Assembly (NCBI GenBank): GCA_023053685.1
Contig: JALIGW010000022.1
Coordinates: 2,301,001 to 2,365,000 of the forward strand
Source of the DNA: Diadophis punctatus similis
Taxonomy: Eukaryota; Chordata; Lepidosauria; Squamata; Dipsadidae
DNA length: 64,000 nt
Reading direction: 5' to 3'
Positions 36,118 through 46,065 of the stretch are shown piece by piece. Under the pieces are notes generated by a model. It saw nothing but the letters and a program-made list of their open reading frames with translations. It made no database searches and was not told the origin of the DNA. Each line of letters begins with the position of its first letter. Positions within the stretch are counted from its first letter, which is position 1. The translations under genes and the position numbers were made by a program.

Positions 36118-36482
36118 CAGAGATGGGTTCCTTCTGGTTCGTACTGGTTCGCCCAAACCGGTAGCGACCCACTGGTGATGTCACAATGATGTCACAGAAC
36201 CGGTTCTGTTGGTGCCGGTCCGTGGGTGCCGCCATCTTTTTTTTAATTTTAATTTTAAATTTTTTTTAAAAAATTCTTCTTCTGAGCATGCGCAGAACCC
36301 GAGTTTCCGGCATTATGCATGTGATCGCCATCTTGTTTGTGGCTTTTTGGGGGAGGGTTTTTTTCAGATTTTCCAGCACTACGCATGCGCGCACATGCAA
36401 AGTGTGCACGTACCCATGAGGCGTGGGCTCATGGCGCGGGAGGAAGCGAACCGGCAGCGAGGTAAGTTAGAACCCACCCCTG
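36118..36482 (-). mobile_element. hAT-like MITE, family 1, inside SINE
   Basis: Starts cagagatgggttcc and ends gttagaacccacccctg, with the perfect 8-bp duplication caccaggc (36110-36117 and 36483-36490). Orientation is reversed relative to most copies. Confidence 0.92.
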
Positions 36483-36821
36483 CACCAGGCTCAAGGTTGA
36501 CTCAGCCTTCCATCCTTCTGAGGTGGGTAAAATGAGGACCCAGATTGTTGGGGGCAACAGGCTGACTCTGTAAACCACTTAGAGAGGGCTGTAAAGCACT
36601 GTAAAGCAGTATATAAGTCTAAGTGCTATTGCTATCATTGAAATAAAGGCCTCTCCCTTTTTACATGTACACATTTTGATCTTTTTGAGCCCCTCTAGGG
36701 GTTCCCTTGCTCAGCTTTGGGGTGGGATATGTTTCTGGGCAGAATAAACAGGGTTTTTTTTTTCAAAGAAAATGGATGATCCCAACTGAGACTTGATCCC
36801 TTTGGCTTTGCCCTCTGACAG

Positions 36822-36947
36822 GTCCTGGTGAATAGGCAGGCCTTATGCGACTATTGGCACAAAATCCCTCCACAAAACATCCAGGTCATTAGGATTGATG
36901 GAGACCTGGAACTGCAATCTCTGTCTGTAATGGGAGGACCAGTGATG
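36822..36947 (+). CDS. Galectin CRD third exon, copy 1 (126 bp)
   Basis: Reads VLVNRQALCDYWHKIP and IRIDGDLELQSLSVMGGPVM in phase 0. This corresponds to the VVVNG-xxFxxxHRLP and VDGDLQLQSI segments of galectin-4. The usual NG is NR here. Donor gtaagt, acceptor ccctctgacag. Confidence 0.85.
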
Positions 36948-37423
36948 GTAAGTATTTGTATTGAGATGTCGGCACCTCCTGTTCCTTGATCTCTCTTTAG
37001 GGATTGACTTTCTGGGGATTGATTCTTTGGGGATCTCTCTTTGGGGATTGATTTCCCAAGCTATCGCTTTCTCTTTCTCCTCTCCAGTCATTCTTTTCAT
37101 ACACCTCTTTTCATCCCTACAAATCGTGGCCCTTTTGGGTCCTCAGTGTTGACTTATGACTCTGCATGCTAGCAAAAATATCCATCCTGGAGTGAAGCTA
37201 GGATCAGCAACTGAACAGGGAGGAAATTTATCCCAGGCCAAGATCCTGTTTTACCCCTTGCAGAGGAAGATAAAGAAGTGTTTCTCAACTTAACAATATT
37301 AAGATGTGTGGCCTCAACTCCTAGAATGGCTTAGCAGATGCGCACACATTCTTATTAACAAACGCAAGCACCAAGAATTATGTGATGGCTGAACATGGCA
37401 GCCTGTGTCTTCAGTCACAAGGG

Positions 37424-37612
37424 GAGCTGTGGTGTGGCACAGTGATTAGAATGCAATATTGCAGGCTGACTCTGCCCACTGCCAGGAGTTCAATCCGGAG
37501 TGGCTCAAGGTTGACTCAGCCTTCCATCCTTCCGAGGTCGGTAAAATGAGGACCCAGACTGTTGGGGGCAATAGGCTGACACTGTAAACAGCTTAGAGAG
37601 GGGCTGTAAAGC
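37424..37612 (+). mobile_element. Squamate SINE, 3'-truncated
   Basis: 'gagctgtggtgtggcacagtg' head and 'ttgactcagccttccatccttccgagg' body, ending at 'gtaaagctcac'. It lies downstream of copy 1, where homology with the second galectin copy stops. Confidence 0.8.
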
Positions 37613-38210
37613 TCACATTGTTTGTGCCCCTCAAGTGCCACTTCCTGCCTCAGCCTTTGAAGGCAGCACAGCCACCTCTTACCCTAAACGATGCCCCAGT
37701 TAGAATTTTTATGGTGTTCATTTCCTGCTGCTGATTGGTCCTACAGACAGGATTCAGATGTTTGCTAGGCACATCTCCGTTGCCTGGTTGTTCCTTGGGA
37801 AAGTTCAGGGGAAATGCAAGGGGTGAGAACATTGTCTGATCTGTTATTAGAACTCCCATCATCCTGTATGTGATCTGGGCTGGTAAAAATTCTGGAACTT
37901 GAGGGCCAGGTTAGCCTGGGTGGGGAGCTGCCCATGGGAGGTGGCCCATGGGACTTACCTATCTTGTCCAGGAGATGCTGAGGTCTCAATACAGTTGGTG
38001 AATGGTGTGGCCTCTACCTGTCCCCCATAGAGCTAAAGCAGAACCGGTCCATGGCTACAGTTCTGGTGCTTCCTCCAGCCTTCCTTCCCTGCCACGTTGG
38101 GGGAATTAATCCTTACAGAGGCCCTCCCTGGAGGTCTTTAGTTGACTCAGAACCTCGTGGAAAGGCTGATACAAGGCACAGGTTGTAGTTGGCAAGTTTG
38201 AAAGTCAAAA

Positions 38211-38603
38211 TGTCAAGTTTGACACGTGCTCATGCTGTTGCAGCCATTATTGCTTCTCAACTTGCCAATCATCAAAGGGGGAGGGGGGAGGAAGATTGGA
38301 ATGTCAGTGCCAGACAACAACAGGAAACCGTCTCATGGGAAGCAAGGTCATTTCAACAGGTGTTTGACAGAGCAATGGACATCTTCTCACAATACTTCTA
38401 CACCTAATTGGACAATGTGACCTGCACTAATGGGGGGAGGGAAAGTTCTATACTTTATCTATACGGGACACGTGGGAATTAGCTAGAGCTGGTTTTGCTT
38501 TCATGCTGTGCTGAAATGATGTACCCAATAAAGTTTTGCATTAAGAGATTGGATCATCTCAACTTTGCTGGCTTGATTGGGTTCGTCAGTCAGAACCTTG
38601 ACA
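38211..38603 (+). mobile_element. Solo LTR, family A (393 bp)
   Basis: Starts TGTCAAGTTTGAC and ends AACCTTGACA, flanked by caaaa (38206-38210) and caaag (38604-38608). Poly(A) signal AATAAA at 38527-38532. It is the same length as the inverted copy at 43658-44050. It interrupts sequence homologous between the two galectin copies, so it inserted after that duplication, about 55 bp upstream of the CRD first exon of copy 2. Confidence 0.9.
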
Positions 38604-38658
38604 CAAAGTTCTGTTTTACAATAGCCATTGGTTTGGTTCATCATTTTCTGTCTTCCAG

Positions 38659-38747
38659 ACTCTCCCTTACCATCATCCTGTCTCTGATGGACTCCATCCT
38701 GGAATGTCTGTATATGTGCGAGGCAAAGTGCTCAGAAACTGCCACAG
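38659..38747 (+). CDS. LGALS4: Galectin N-CRD first exon, copy 2 (89 bp)
   Basis: In phase 0 it reads TLPYHHPVSDGLHPGMSVYV then RGKVLRNCH. This matches galectin-4's TLPYYQPIPGGL-GMSVYIQG. Acceptor tcttccag, donor gtaatg, same length as copy 1. Confidence 0.88.
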
Positions 38748-39071
38748 GTAATGTTCCTTTGGGGGTTCACAGGAAGTGCAAGATTACTCAAAACAATAGT
38801 GATAAGATTATCATGTTGTTAAGGGAAGGTTAAATAATTCTATGCCAAGATTAAAGTCTTCCTTAATTCTTTGGATAGTTCTACTTCCTGCTTCTTCCAA
38901 CTACAACTAAGAATAATGACTAGGAACTTGATTCTTCTCTTCAAGCAAAAACCCAGCATCCTGTAGATTTTAGTTTCAGGGCAAAGGAGAAAGGGGGAAT
39001 GCGACTTCTACTTTGAGATTCCTGCCCCTCCCATTTAATATTCTTCTTCCCTTTTCCTCTCTTCCTTCCAG

Positions 39072-39270
39072 GTTCAACCTGGACTTTTCCTGTGGCAAAT
39101 TTGACGAGGCCGACATTCTCTTCCACTTCAACCCTCGCTTTGGTCAGGGGTGTGTTGTGCTCAACACATATCAGTCTCGCAGGTGGGGAAAGGAAGAGAG
39201 ACACCAGAATCCCTTCCGGAAGGGCGAGCATTTTGAGATCATCTTCATTGTCAATGAGGCCGAATACCAG
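39072..39270 (+). CDS. LGALS4: Galectin N-CRD core exon, copy 2 (199 bp), binding site intact
   Basis: Contains FNLDFSCGKFDEADILFHF followed by NPRF, then VVLNTYQSRRWGKEERH and NPFRKGEHFEIIFIVN. All sugar-binding positions (H-N-R, V-N, W-E-R) are present. It is 12 bp shorter than copy 1 at its 5' edge. Confidence 0.92.
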
Positions 39271-39852
39271 GTTGGTACATGTGACAGAGGCTCCTTTAGG
39301 ACTGCAGGAGCCTCTTCATCCCCCCTCCCCAAATTCACTATTTGTCTAGAATGAACCACAAATGTATTTAATACTGACTTTCTCAACATCATATCTTCCA
39401 GATAAGGTTTAAGTGATGTGCAAGCAGTCCTTGCTTAGCAATAATGGGACCAGCAACTTAGTTATTAATGGGATCAAAAACATGGCTGTTTTTATTGGAC
39501 TTCAGCTTTTCTTTGCTTTGCAATCCGGTGAAGGTTGTAAATGCCAGGACTAGTTGCGACGTTACTATTTCATCAGTGTCCTAACTGCTAACAGTCACTA
39601 AATGAGGACGTCCTGCTGCAGAATGGAAAAACTTTTGGTCCGGGGAGGAGGAAAATAGATATCAGTGGAATGAAGGACTCTCCCTTTTTAAATGTATTCA
39701 TTTTAACCCTTTTGATTCCCCCAATGACTCTGCTTACTCTGCTCAGCTTTAGGGTGGGATGTGTTCCTGGCAAGAATAAACAGGTTTTTCCTGTAAAGAA
39801 AATGGGGTGATCCCAATTGAGATTTGATCCTTTCAACTTTACCCTCTGACAG

Positions 39853-39987
39853 ATCCTAGTAAATGGGAACCCCTTCTGCAAGTTCGGGCACAGAATCCCA
39901 CCCCAATTTCTAAAGTTCATTAACCTTAATGGAAACCTGGAGTTTCAATCTCTGACCATGGTGAGAGGACAAATAGTGGAGAACATG
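39853..39987 (+). CDS. LGALS4: Galectin N-CRD third exon, copy 2 (135 bp)
   Basis: Reads ILVNGNPFCKFGHRIPPQF and NLNGNLEFQSLTMVRG. The donor GT at 39988 is followed after gtaag by a MITE. An upstream in-frame alternative donor ATG|gtgaga exists at 39961. Confidence 0.88.
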
Positions 39988-39992
39988 GTAAG

Positions 39993-40172
39993 CAGTAGTG
40001 CGTTTCACTTGCCTTCACTACCAGTTCACTATTGTGTGTGTGTGCATGGGAGTGTGTGTGCATGCGTGCCGCTTCTGCACATGCGCAGAAACGTCCGGGC
40101 GGGTGGGCGGAGCCTCCCGCCACCGCTACCGGTTTGCCCAATCTGGGACGAACCGCTAGCAACCCACCACTG
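39993..40172 (+). mobile_element. hAT-like MITE inserted at +6 of a galectin splice donor
   Basis: Starts cagtagtgcgtttcac and ends agcaacccaccactg, flanked by atggtaag (39985-39992) and atagtaag (40173-40180), a 7/8 match. The target was the splice donor itself, so a second donor-like agtaagtg now lies at the far end. Confidence 0.85.
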
Positions 40173-40232
40173 ATAGTAAGTGTTTGCTATCAACCCTTGA
40201 TCACTTTTTAGGAATACATACTGGGTTGGTTC

Positions 40233-40485
40233 CAGTGGTGAAATCCATTTTTTTACTACCGGTTCTGTGGGCGTGGCTTGGTGGGCTTGGTGTGGCTTGG
40301 TGGGCATGGCAGGGGAAGGATACTGCAAAATCCCCATTCCCTCTCTACTCCTGGGGGAAGGATATTGAAAAATCTCCATTTCCACCCCACCAGCCACAGG
40401 TGGTATTTGCCGGTTCTCCGAACTACTCAAAGTTTCCACTACCGGTTCTCCAGAACCTGTCAGAACCTGCTAGATTTCACCCCTG
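40233..40485 (+). mobile_element. hAT-like MITE (cagtggtgaaatcc)
   Basis: Termini cagtggtgaaatcca and agatttcacccctg, with the perfect 8-bp duplication gttggttc (40225-40232 and 40486-40493). 'accggttct' blocks at both ends link it to family 1. Confidence 0.92.
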
Positions 40486-40788
40486 GTTGGTTCAATCCCC
40501 AAGTTGTCACGTTCTCTTTCTCCCCTCCAGTCATTCTTCTCAAACATTTTTCTTAACCGTTAAGAATTGCGGCCCCTTTTGGTCCTCAGTTGTCTTGGCT
40601 TACAACTCTGCAAGCAAGGAAAAATAAAATAAAAAATCCTACAGCAAGGCTAGGACCCGCAACTGCACAGGGAGCAGTTTTACCCCAGGCCAAGGTCCTG
40701 CTCTCCCCTTTGCAACTGTCCATGAAGCAGAGTTTCTTAACCTGGCAACTTTAAGATGTGGGGCCTCAACTCCCAGAATGGCTTAGGA

Positions 40789-41172
40789 CAGTGATGGCGA
40801 ACCTTTTTTTGTTCGCGTGCCAAAAGGGGGGGGGGAATGTGGGGGATCACATGTGTGCGTGCCCACACTCATAATTCCATGCACCCCCGCACATGCATGC
40901 ATGACCCCCCCTGCTCCCAGCATGCAATGGCACGCCCATTTTTCGCTCTCCCCAGGCTCCAGAGCCTTTCTAGGAGCCTGGGGAGGGCGAAAACGGCCTT
41001 CCCCACCCCCTCTGGAGGCTGGAAACAGCCTGTTTCCCGACTCCCAGTGGGCCCAGAAGGCCCGAAAATCAGCCAGCTGGTGCACACATGCACGCCGGAC
41101 TGAGCTCGCGTGCCCACCGATATGGCTCCGCGTGCCACTTGTGGCACCCGTGCCATAGGTTCGCCATCACGG
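40789..41172 (+). mobile_element. hAT-like MITE (cagtgatggcgaacc)
   Basis: Termini cagtgatggcgaacc and ggttcgccatcacgg, with the perfect 8-bp duplication gcttagga (40781-40788 and 41173-41180). Confidence 0.92.
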
Positions 41173-41278
41173 GCTTAGGAGATGCCCACTCATCCTTATT
41201 AACAAACACCAACAGCCAAGAAGTGTGCAATGGCTGAATACAGTTTTTAACACCTTCTTTGTATTTCTCTCCCATCAG

Positions 41279-41308
41279 CTGCTGACAGGCTCTGCAGTCT
41301 ACTACCCA
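41279..41308 (+). CDS. LGALS4: Galectin linker micro-exon (30 bp)
   Basis: Encodes LLTGSAVYYP between ctcccatcag and gtaagtatc, phase 0-0. It would place a short Tyr/Pro linker between the CRDs, as in galectin-4, where the linker is longer. The copy-1 duplication stops just before this position. Confidence 0.7.
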
Positions 41309-42372
41309 GTAAGTATCAAAAGACATGCTAATTCAGCCTGTGTCACTTTCTGTAAGAACTGTCTTCCCAACCACATTCAAAGTATGAACTTCTGAGTCAG
41401 TGTTTCAAAAGGATTCCTTTAATTAGCAATTGTATGACAATTCATTCATTCAAAGCAAAGTTTAAATGCCTTCAGGCAAGGCAAGCATATTTAACCTTAA
41501 TGCCCCTCCGCATTTGGCAGGATGCAAGCACAATCAATCCACAAGTGTGACACTCCTTCCTGAGAATCCAGATGGCCATACGTTCCCAGCCCCCTTCCTT
41601 TCAACTGACTTGCATTGCCCCTCATAAAACCCTATCTTAAGATGAGAAGGTTCCCAGGTGTCTAGGATCCGGATATGTTATAATCTTTTGACCAAGCAGG
41701 ACCAAGACCCCCCTTCTCTTTTTGAATGGCAGAGTCTGGAGTCTGACACCTGCTTAATGTTCACCAAGCCTATAAAATCACACAGAAGGGAGGGGGGAAG
41801 CAACAATGACTGGAATATTTAAGGGAAAATCAGCTTCTTTATTGTTAAGAAGGGGGTTAATATTAGTCCATTTGTCCCATGTTAAAATCTGCACAAGGAA
41901 ACCAGCTCTTAGAACCAAGGTTTATGATTTGATCTGTAGACTCGGTCTGTTGTGATAAACCGGGGCTTTCACAGGATTTGGTAAATAAAATTCAGCAGCC
42001 ATGCCAACCCCATCACAACCCATCTATCTTTGTGTTCATTGCACATTGCCATGGTGGCTCTACCTAGACTGTCATCTTGACTGTTTTGACCACAGCCTAC
42101 TGAGCAAACAAAAGCTTGAACCCAGCTGGTGTCTTACTTTTGAGGCCAAAAATTACTTGCCTGGTTAAAGGCAGAGATGCTTGTAACCACAAGGAATGCA
42201 GGAAAAGATAAGATCCAAGATAAGATCTCACAAGCTGCCTTCTGCCATGTTGTGGGTCTCCCGCTTGGCAACTCAAGACCTACTGGACTGCAACTACCTT
42301 AACCCCCAGGTAGTGGGGACAAGAACTGCACGGCTGGACATGGGGTGTAACCTGAATTCTTGTATATTTCAG
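41309..42372. other. Galectin intron, nothing recognised
   Basis: About 1 kb without an open frame of note, a SINE signature or clear MITE termini. It begins with 'gtaagtatcaaaagacatgc'. The stretch starting 'tgtcactttctgtaagaactg' near 41331 looks repeat-like but no matching end was found. Confidence 0.5.
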
Positions 42373-42461
42373 CCAGTGCCCTACACAGGCAACATTCCTG
42401 GAGGTATGGGAACCAACAGGACCATCACAGTGCGAGGCTTTATTCTGAAGAATGCTACCAG
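42373..42461 (+). CDS. LGALS4: Galectin C-CRD first exon (89 bp)
   Basis: Reads PVPYTGNIPGGMGTNRTITV then RGFILKNAT, matching the PVPY-GGL-TI-I-G start of galectin-4 C-CRDs. Acceptor atatttcag. The donor gtttcg is weak, so the exon end rests on the galectin exon length and phase. Confidence 0.85.
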
Positions 42462-43165
42462 GTTTCGGGTCTCTCTCTTTTTTTGTGTTTTTTGTTTTGC
42501 AGGGCTGGTTTGGATTTGGCATGGCAAAATATCAGTGTTAGGGCCTGTTGTAGACCTTTCTTGGTTGATCCCCTTTCTCTGACTCTTTCATCTCCTCTGT
42601 ACATCCACAGGGTCAACCCAGAGGACAAGGAGGTGAAGGGGAGTGGAAGCAAAATTCCACATGTAGTCTTTGGAACTCACTGCCACAAGAAGAAGCAAGG
42701 GCGGTTAGCTAAGGGCAGAGTTCCCCAAAGGGGGACATCTGACATGTCATGAAAGGATTGACGAATTGTTTAGGGAACTCTAGCTAAGGAGGTGGCTATA
42801 AAGAATGATTAGGACCGGAATAGTCCATTAAGCAGCTTCAGCTGTTCTTCATTAGAAGAATGCTACTCACTACTAGACTGCTGCTGAATATACATTCTTT
42901 TTTCATATGTCTCACTTATTGCTCACAAAAAGTTGGTTTGATGGTGGCAGAACATAAATGCAACGAATAAATACCTAAAATGATAAAACATTCAGCAACA
43001 AAGAGGACAAAAAGCTTTTTAAATTTTCTTTTAGCCTTCCCCCATGGAGGGATCTGTCAGGCTGCCATTGGATTAAGGGGCCCGGGGGGTGGGGGTGGAA
43101 TCAGATTTCCTTTTATTTATTCCAAGATCTAGTCTTCAATGCCTGCTTTTTTTTCTCTTTCCAAG

Positions 43166-43328
43166 CTTTGAAATCAATTTAATGGCTAGCCAGAATATTG
43201 CTCTGCACCTTAATTCACGCATGAAACCACGGAGATATGTGGTGCGCAACACTTGTCTGAATGGCAGGTGGGGAGCTGAGGAAACTGATCTGTCCTTTAA
43301 CCCTTTCCAATTCGGGCAATACTTTGAG
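43166..43328 (+). CDS. LGALS4: Galectin C-CRD core exon (163 bp)
   Basis: Contains NIALHLNSRM, YVVRNTCLNGRWGAEETD and NPFQFGQYFE. The motif is H-x-N-S-R with Ser for Pro, and W-G-x-E-E-T where the last Arg/Lys is Thr, so specificity may be altered. Donor gtgagt. Confidence 0.9.
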
Positions 43329-43657
43329 GTGAGTTGGCCGATTCCAGCAGGAAGGGGTATCAACAGGGAGGAGGTCACAAAAGTCAAGATGGCAGCCACA
43401 GCTATTCAACTGATGCTGTCACCCCTATTTTTCCTGACTTGGGTGGGCGGCCCTGGATCCCATCAAAGAGCTCGTCTTGGTTGGCCGACAAGCAGGCAGG
43501 CAGTGGGGAGGGGAGAGAAGACCCAGCAGATGCTTTCCAGAAGTGTAAGACTCCATCCCCCATTATTCCCTAGCTAGCACAGCTTTCAGGAGTTGAAATG
43601 TGAATCTCTAATGGAGAAGAGTGGACTTGCCTCATCAGAAGGGCATTCAGAACCATG

Positions 43658-44050
43658 TGTCAACGTTCCGATTGACGAACCCAACCAAAGCAAGCATGGC
43701 CGAGACGATACCATCTCTTAATGCAAAACTTTATTGAGTACATCATTTTGGCAAAGATGAGGGCAAAACCAGATCTAACCATTTCCCGTGCAAACCCACA
43801 TAAGTTAAAGTTTAGATTCTCCTTCCCACTATTAGATCAGGTCACATTGTCCAATGGAGTCTCCTGGTATTGTTGTGAGAAAGTCTTTGGGCTCTGATAA
43901 ACACCTGTCAAAGTGTCCTTGGTTCTCATGACTGGCTTCTTGATGTCTGGAGCCTACATTCCATCTCCCCCTTCCCTCCCCACTGGTTCGTGGGCAAGCT
44001 GAGAAGCGATAATAACTGTAACAGCGAAAGCTCAATTTCGAAGCTTGACA
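43658..44050 (-). mobile_element. Solo LTR, family A (393 bp)
   Basis: Minus-strand copy of the LTR at 38211-38603, the same length. It is flanked by the perfect 5-bp duplication ccatg (43653-43657 and 44051-44055). It lies in the last intron of the galectin gene, antisense to it. Confidence 0.93.
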
Positions 44051-44282
44051 CCATGATTTTAGGTCTCTCCTGGAAAATAGTCCTTGCATTGCCTTTGGGG
44101 TTTTTTGGAATGGGGAGAAAACAGTGTGGCAGTTGCAATCCCTCTCAATGAATCCACCCTTTATGAATTGGGCACGCATTTTGATTTTGATGCAAGTTGT
44201 GGATGGCGTGGGTGGCAGACTTTCCTGCCTGGAGGATCGAAAGTGGTCCAGATGTGCTGATTTGCCATTCCTCTCTTCCCAG

Positions 44283-44429
44283 GTCTCAATCTGCTGTGAC
44301 AAAAAAAAGTTCAAGGTTTATTCCAGCGGCCGTCACCTGTTCAACTTTAACCATCGTTATGCCACTATTGGACGCATCCGCACTCTCAAGATCAAAGGAG
44401 ACTTGACCCTTTCCTATATCAAGTATTAA
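44283..44429 (+). CDS. LGALS4: Galectin C-CRD terminal exon with stop
   Basis: Reads VSICCDKKKFKVYSSGRHLF, then NFNHRYATIGRIRTLKIKGD and LTLSYIKY, stop TAA at 44427-44429. This corresponds to galectin-4's FKVYANGQHLFDFAHR and GDVTLSY ends. Acceptor ctcttcccag. Confidence 0.93.
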   Translation, partial: VSICCDKKKFKVYSSGRHLFNFNHRYATIGRIRTLKIKGDLTLSYIKY

Positions 44430-44603
44430 GCAATGCAGGTGGGGGGGGGAGAGACATCAATAGCAGCACAGACCCCCCCCTTTTCTCTCTCTCAGTCTGC
44501 CAGTACATTTCGAATCCTGCTGAATTTTAGTGATCTACACACTCCAGTAAATAAATCAGTCAATCAATCAATCAACCAGAGAACAACATTAAGCACCATT
44601 TTC

Positions 44604-44609
44604 AATAAA
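44604..44609 (+). terminator. Galectin poly(A) signal AATAAA
   Basis: ttcAATAAAgc, 175 bp after the stop, followed by 'tcttgatcaagg'. Fits a short 3' UTR. Confidence 0.75.
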
Positions 44610-45407
44610 GCATCTTGATCAAGGAATGCAACAGGCTTACTTTTCCGCCTTCTGAATTTGATCTGTAGAAGATACAAAACATCTTTTTTAAGTTGGTACC
44701 TTCCAGTTGTGTGGGAACAAAGTTTCTCAAACTTGGTGAATTTAAGATGTATGGATTTCAACCCCCAGAAATCCCACCCCCTATTGGGTCCTGATCCATT
44801 TTATGGCTTTGTATAATCTACAGATTGCAGGGTGCATGGATTGAGAATGGAACTTTTTCAAAGGGACAAACAAATTCCCAACTTCCCTAAAGCCTAGGAT
44901 GCCCATAACTGGATCAGTTAAAGACCAAGTTTCTCCATTCACACAGTATGTTTTAACCCTGGTTAGCTTGGGGGGAGCTTAGTGTGAACTCAACCCCATG
45001 TGGTAAATTTACCATTCATTCTCAAAAATGTGGTAATTCAGTAGCCTATTAAATGTGTTGTGTGAAACCAACCCAAGTAGTTGATCCAATCAAAGGGACT
45101 ACTACTGAGTTACCCTTTGCTTTGCTTGAGAATGAGGCCTTCCAAAATCCCCTGGCCCAATTGTACAGCATGTGCTGTAGGAATGAAAAATTGAGATGAC
45201 CAGTGATGCACAATGTTTCTAGTCCTCTTGAGGACAAAACAGTGTCTTTACTCTTAGAAAGGCCCATCAATTCAATCATTTCTGTAGGCCAGTGTTATTG
45301 GTCTGGAGCTTAAAATATGGCTTCAAATTCAGAGTTGGACGACTATCTATAAGCTACTTAAGTACCAGTTGTGAAGGAATGCAATGCTTGCTTGCTTTGA
45401 GACACTT

Positions 45408-45545
45408 AGAACATAGAATAATAGGGTTGGAAGGGACCTTGGAGGTCTTCTACTCCAACCACGTGCCCATGGTAGGAGATCCTATACCATTCCGGACAAA
45501 TGGCTGTCTAGTCTCTTCTTCTGAATTACATGGAGGTATGGAATA
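45408..45545 (-). mobile_element. CR1 LINE 3' fragment
   Basis: 'aatagggttggaagggaccttggaggtc...ctccaacc' is the reverse strand of the CR1 3' end. An open frame across it is not a gene. Confidence 0.7.
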
Positions 45546-45676
45546 TGGGGTTGAAAGGGGGTTGGTGTTCCTGATAACAATTATGTGGGTGCTTTGGGCA
45601 TTGATGGGTTTGGATTTTCTGTAAAGAGATGACACGGGTGAAAACAGGTTAAGTACCATGAATAAACTTGTCAAGT

Positions 45677-46065
45677 ACAGGTAATCTCGACTTACGATCA
45701 CAATTGAGCCCAACATTTATGTTGTTAAGTGAGACATTTGATAAGTGAGCTTTGCCCCATTTTACAACCTTTCTTGCCTCAGTTGTTAAGTGAATCACTG
45801 CAGTTGATAAGTTAGTTTGTTAAGTGAATTTGGCTTCCCCATTGTTTTTGCTTGTCAGAAGGGCAGAAAAGGGAATCACGTGACCCCGGGACACTGCAAC
45901 GGTCATAAATATGAACCAGTTGCCAAGCATCTGAATTTTGGTCACATGAACATGGGGATGCTGCAAAGGTCAAAACTGCAAAAAAGGGTCCTAAGTCACT
46001 TTTTTCAGTGCCGTTGTAACTTTAAACTGTCACTAAATGAATTGTTGTAGGTCTACTTGTACCGG
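45677..46065 (+). mobile_element. Family-C inverted-repeat element, second copy
   Basis: Collinear with 12262-12662: 'acaggtaatctcgacttacgatcacaattgagccc' start, 'ttgttaagtgaatttggcttcccc' middle, 'gtcactaaatgaattgttgtaggtc' end. Confidence 0.7.

Larger units (their letters stand above)
35301..36640 (+). mobile_element. Squamate SINE split by a solo LTR and a MITE
   Basis: SINE head gagcc at 35301-35305, resumed at 36023 ('gagcctaggtggtgcagtgg'), interrupted again at 36118-36482, and completed by 'tcaaggttgactcagcc...gtctaagtgctattgctat'. Two later insertions, each with its own TSD, give a datable nest. Confidence 0.85.
30977..36947 (+). other. Duplicated galectin-4-like N-terminal CRD (3 exons)
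   Basis: Exons 30977-31065 (89 bp), 31467-31677 (211 bp) and 36822-36947 (126 bp) have intact acceptors and donors, correct galectin phases (0-2, 2-0, 0-0) and no stops. It parallels 38659-39987. No own C-terminal exon or stop follows; homology to the downstream copy ends near 37395, before the linker exon. The last exon ends in phase 0 and the first exon of the next copy begins in phase 0, so splicing into it would give a three-CRD galectin. The sugar-binding signature is degraded. It may be an expressed extra domain, an alternative N-CRD or a pseudogene. Confidence 0.8.
38659..44429 (+). other. LGALS4: Galectin-4-like tandem-repeat galectin gene
   Basis: Six coding exons: 38659-38747, 39072-39270, 39853-39987 (N-CRD), 41279-41308 (linker), 42373-42461, 43166-43328 and the terminal 44283-44429 (C-CRD; seven with it). 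The phases join cleanly (0-2, 2-0, 0-0, 0-0, 0-2, 2-0, 0-stop). The C-CRD motif ALHLNSRM-VVRNT-LNGRWGAEE and the end KGDLTLSYIKY match galectin-4 rather than galectin-9 as I remember them. Cytosolic or non-classically secreted beta-galactoside lectin, mainly gut epithelium in mammals. The exon carrying the initiator ATG was not found. Symbol given as best ortholog guess. Confidence 0.85.

Noticed and set aside
38040..38110. ATG-containing segment 'gtccatggctacagttctggtgcttcctcc' shared by both galectin copies, considered as the initiator exon
   Set aside because: Parts recur at 60905 in a non-galectin context, no convincing donor follows, and the peptide does not resemble a galectin-4 N-terminus.
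42611..42751. Open stretch after 'ccacag' (VNPEDKEVKGSGSK) considered as a galectin exon
   Set aside because: No galectin similarity, no good donor, and the phase-2 C-CRD exon at 43166 is the clear continuation of 42373-42461.
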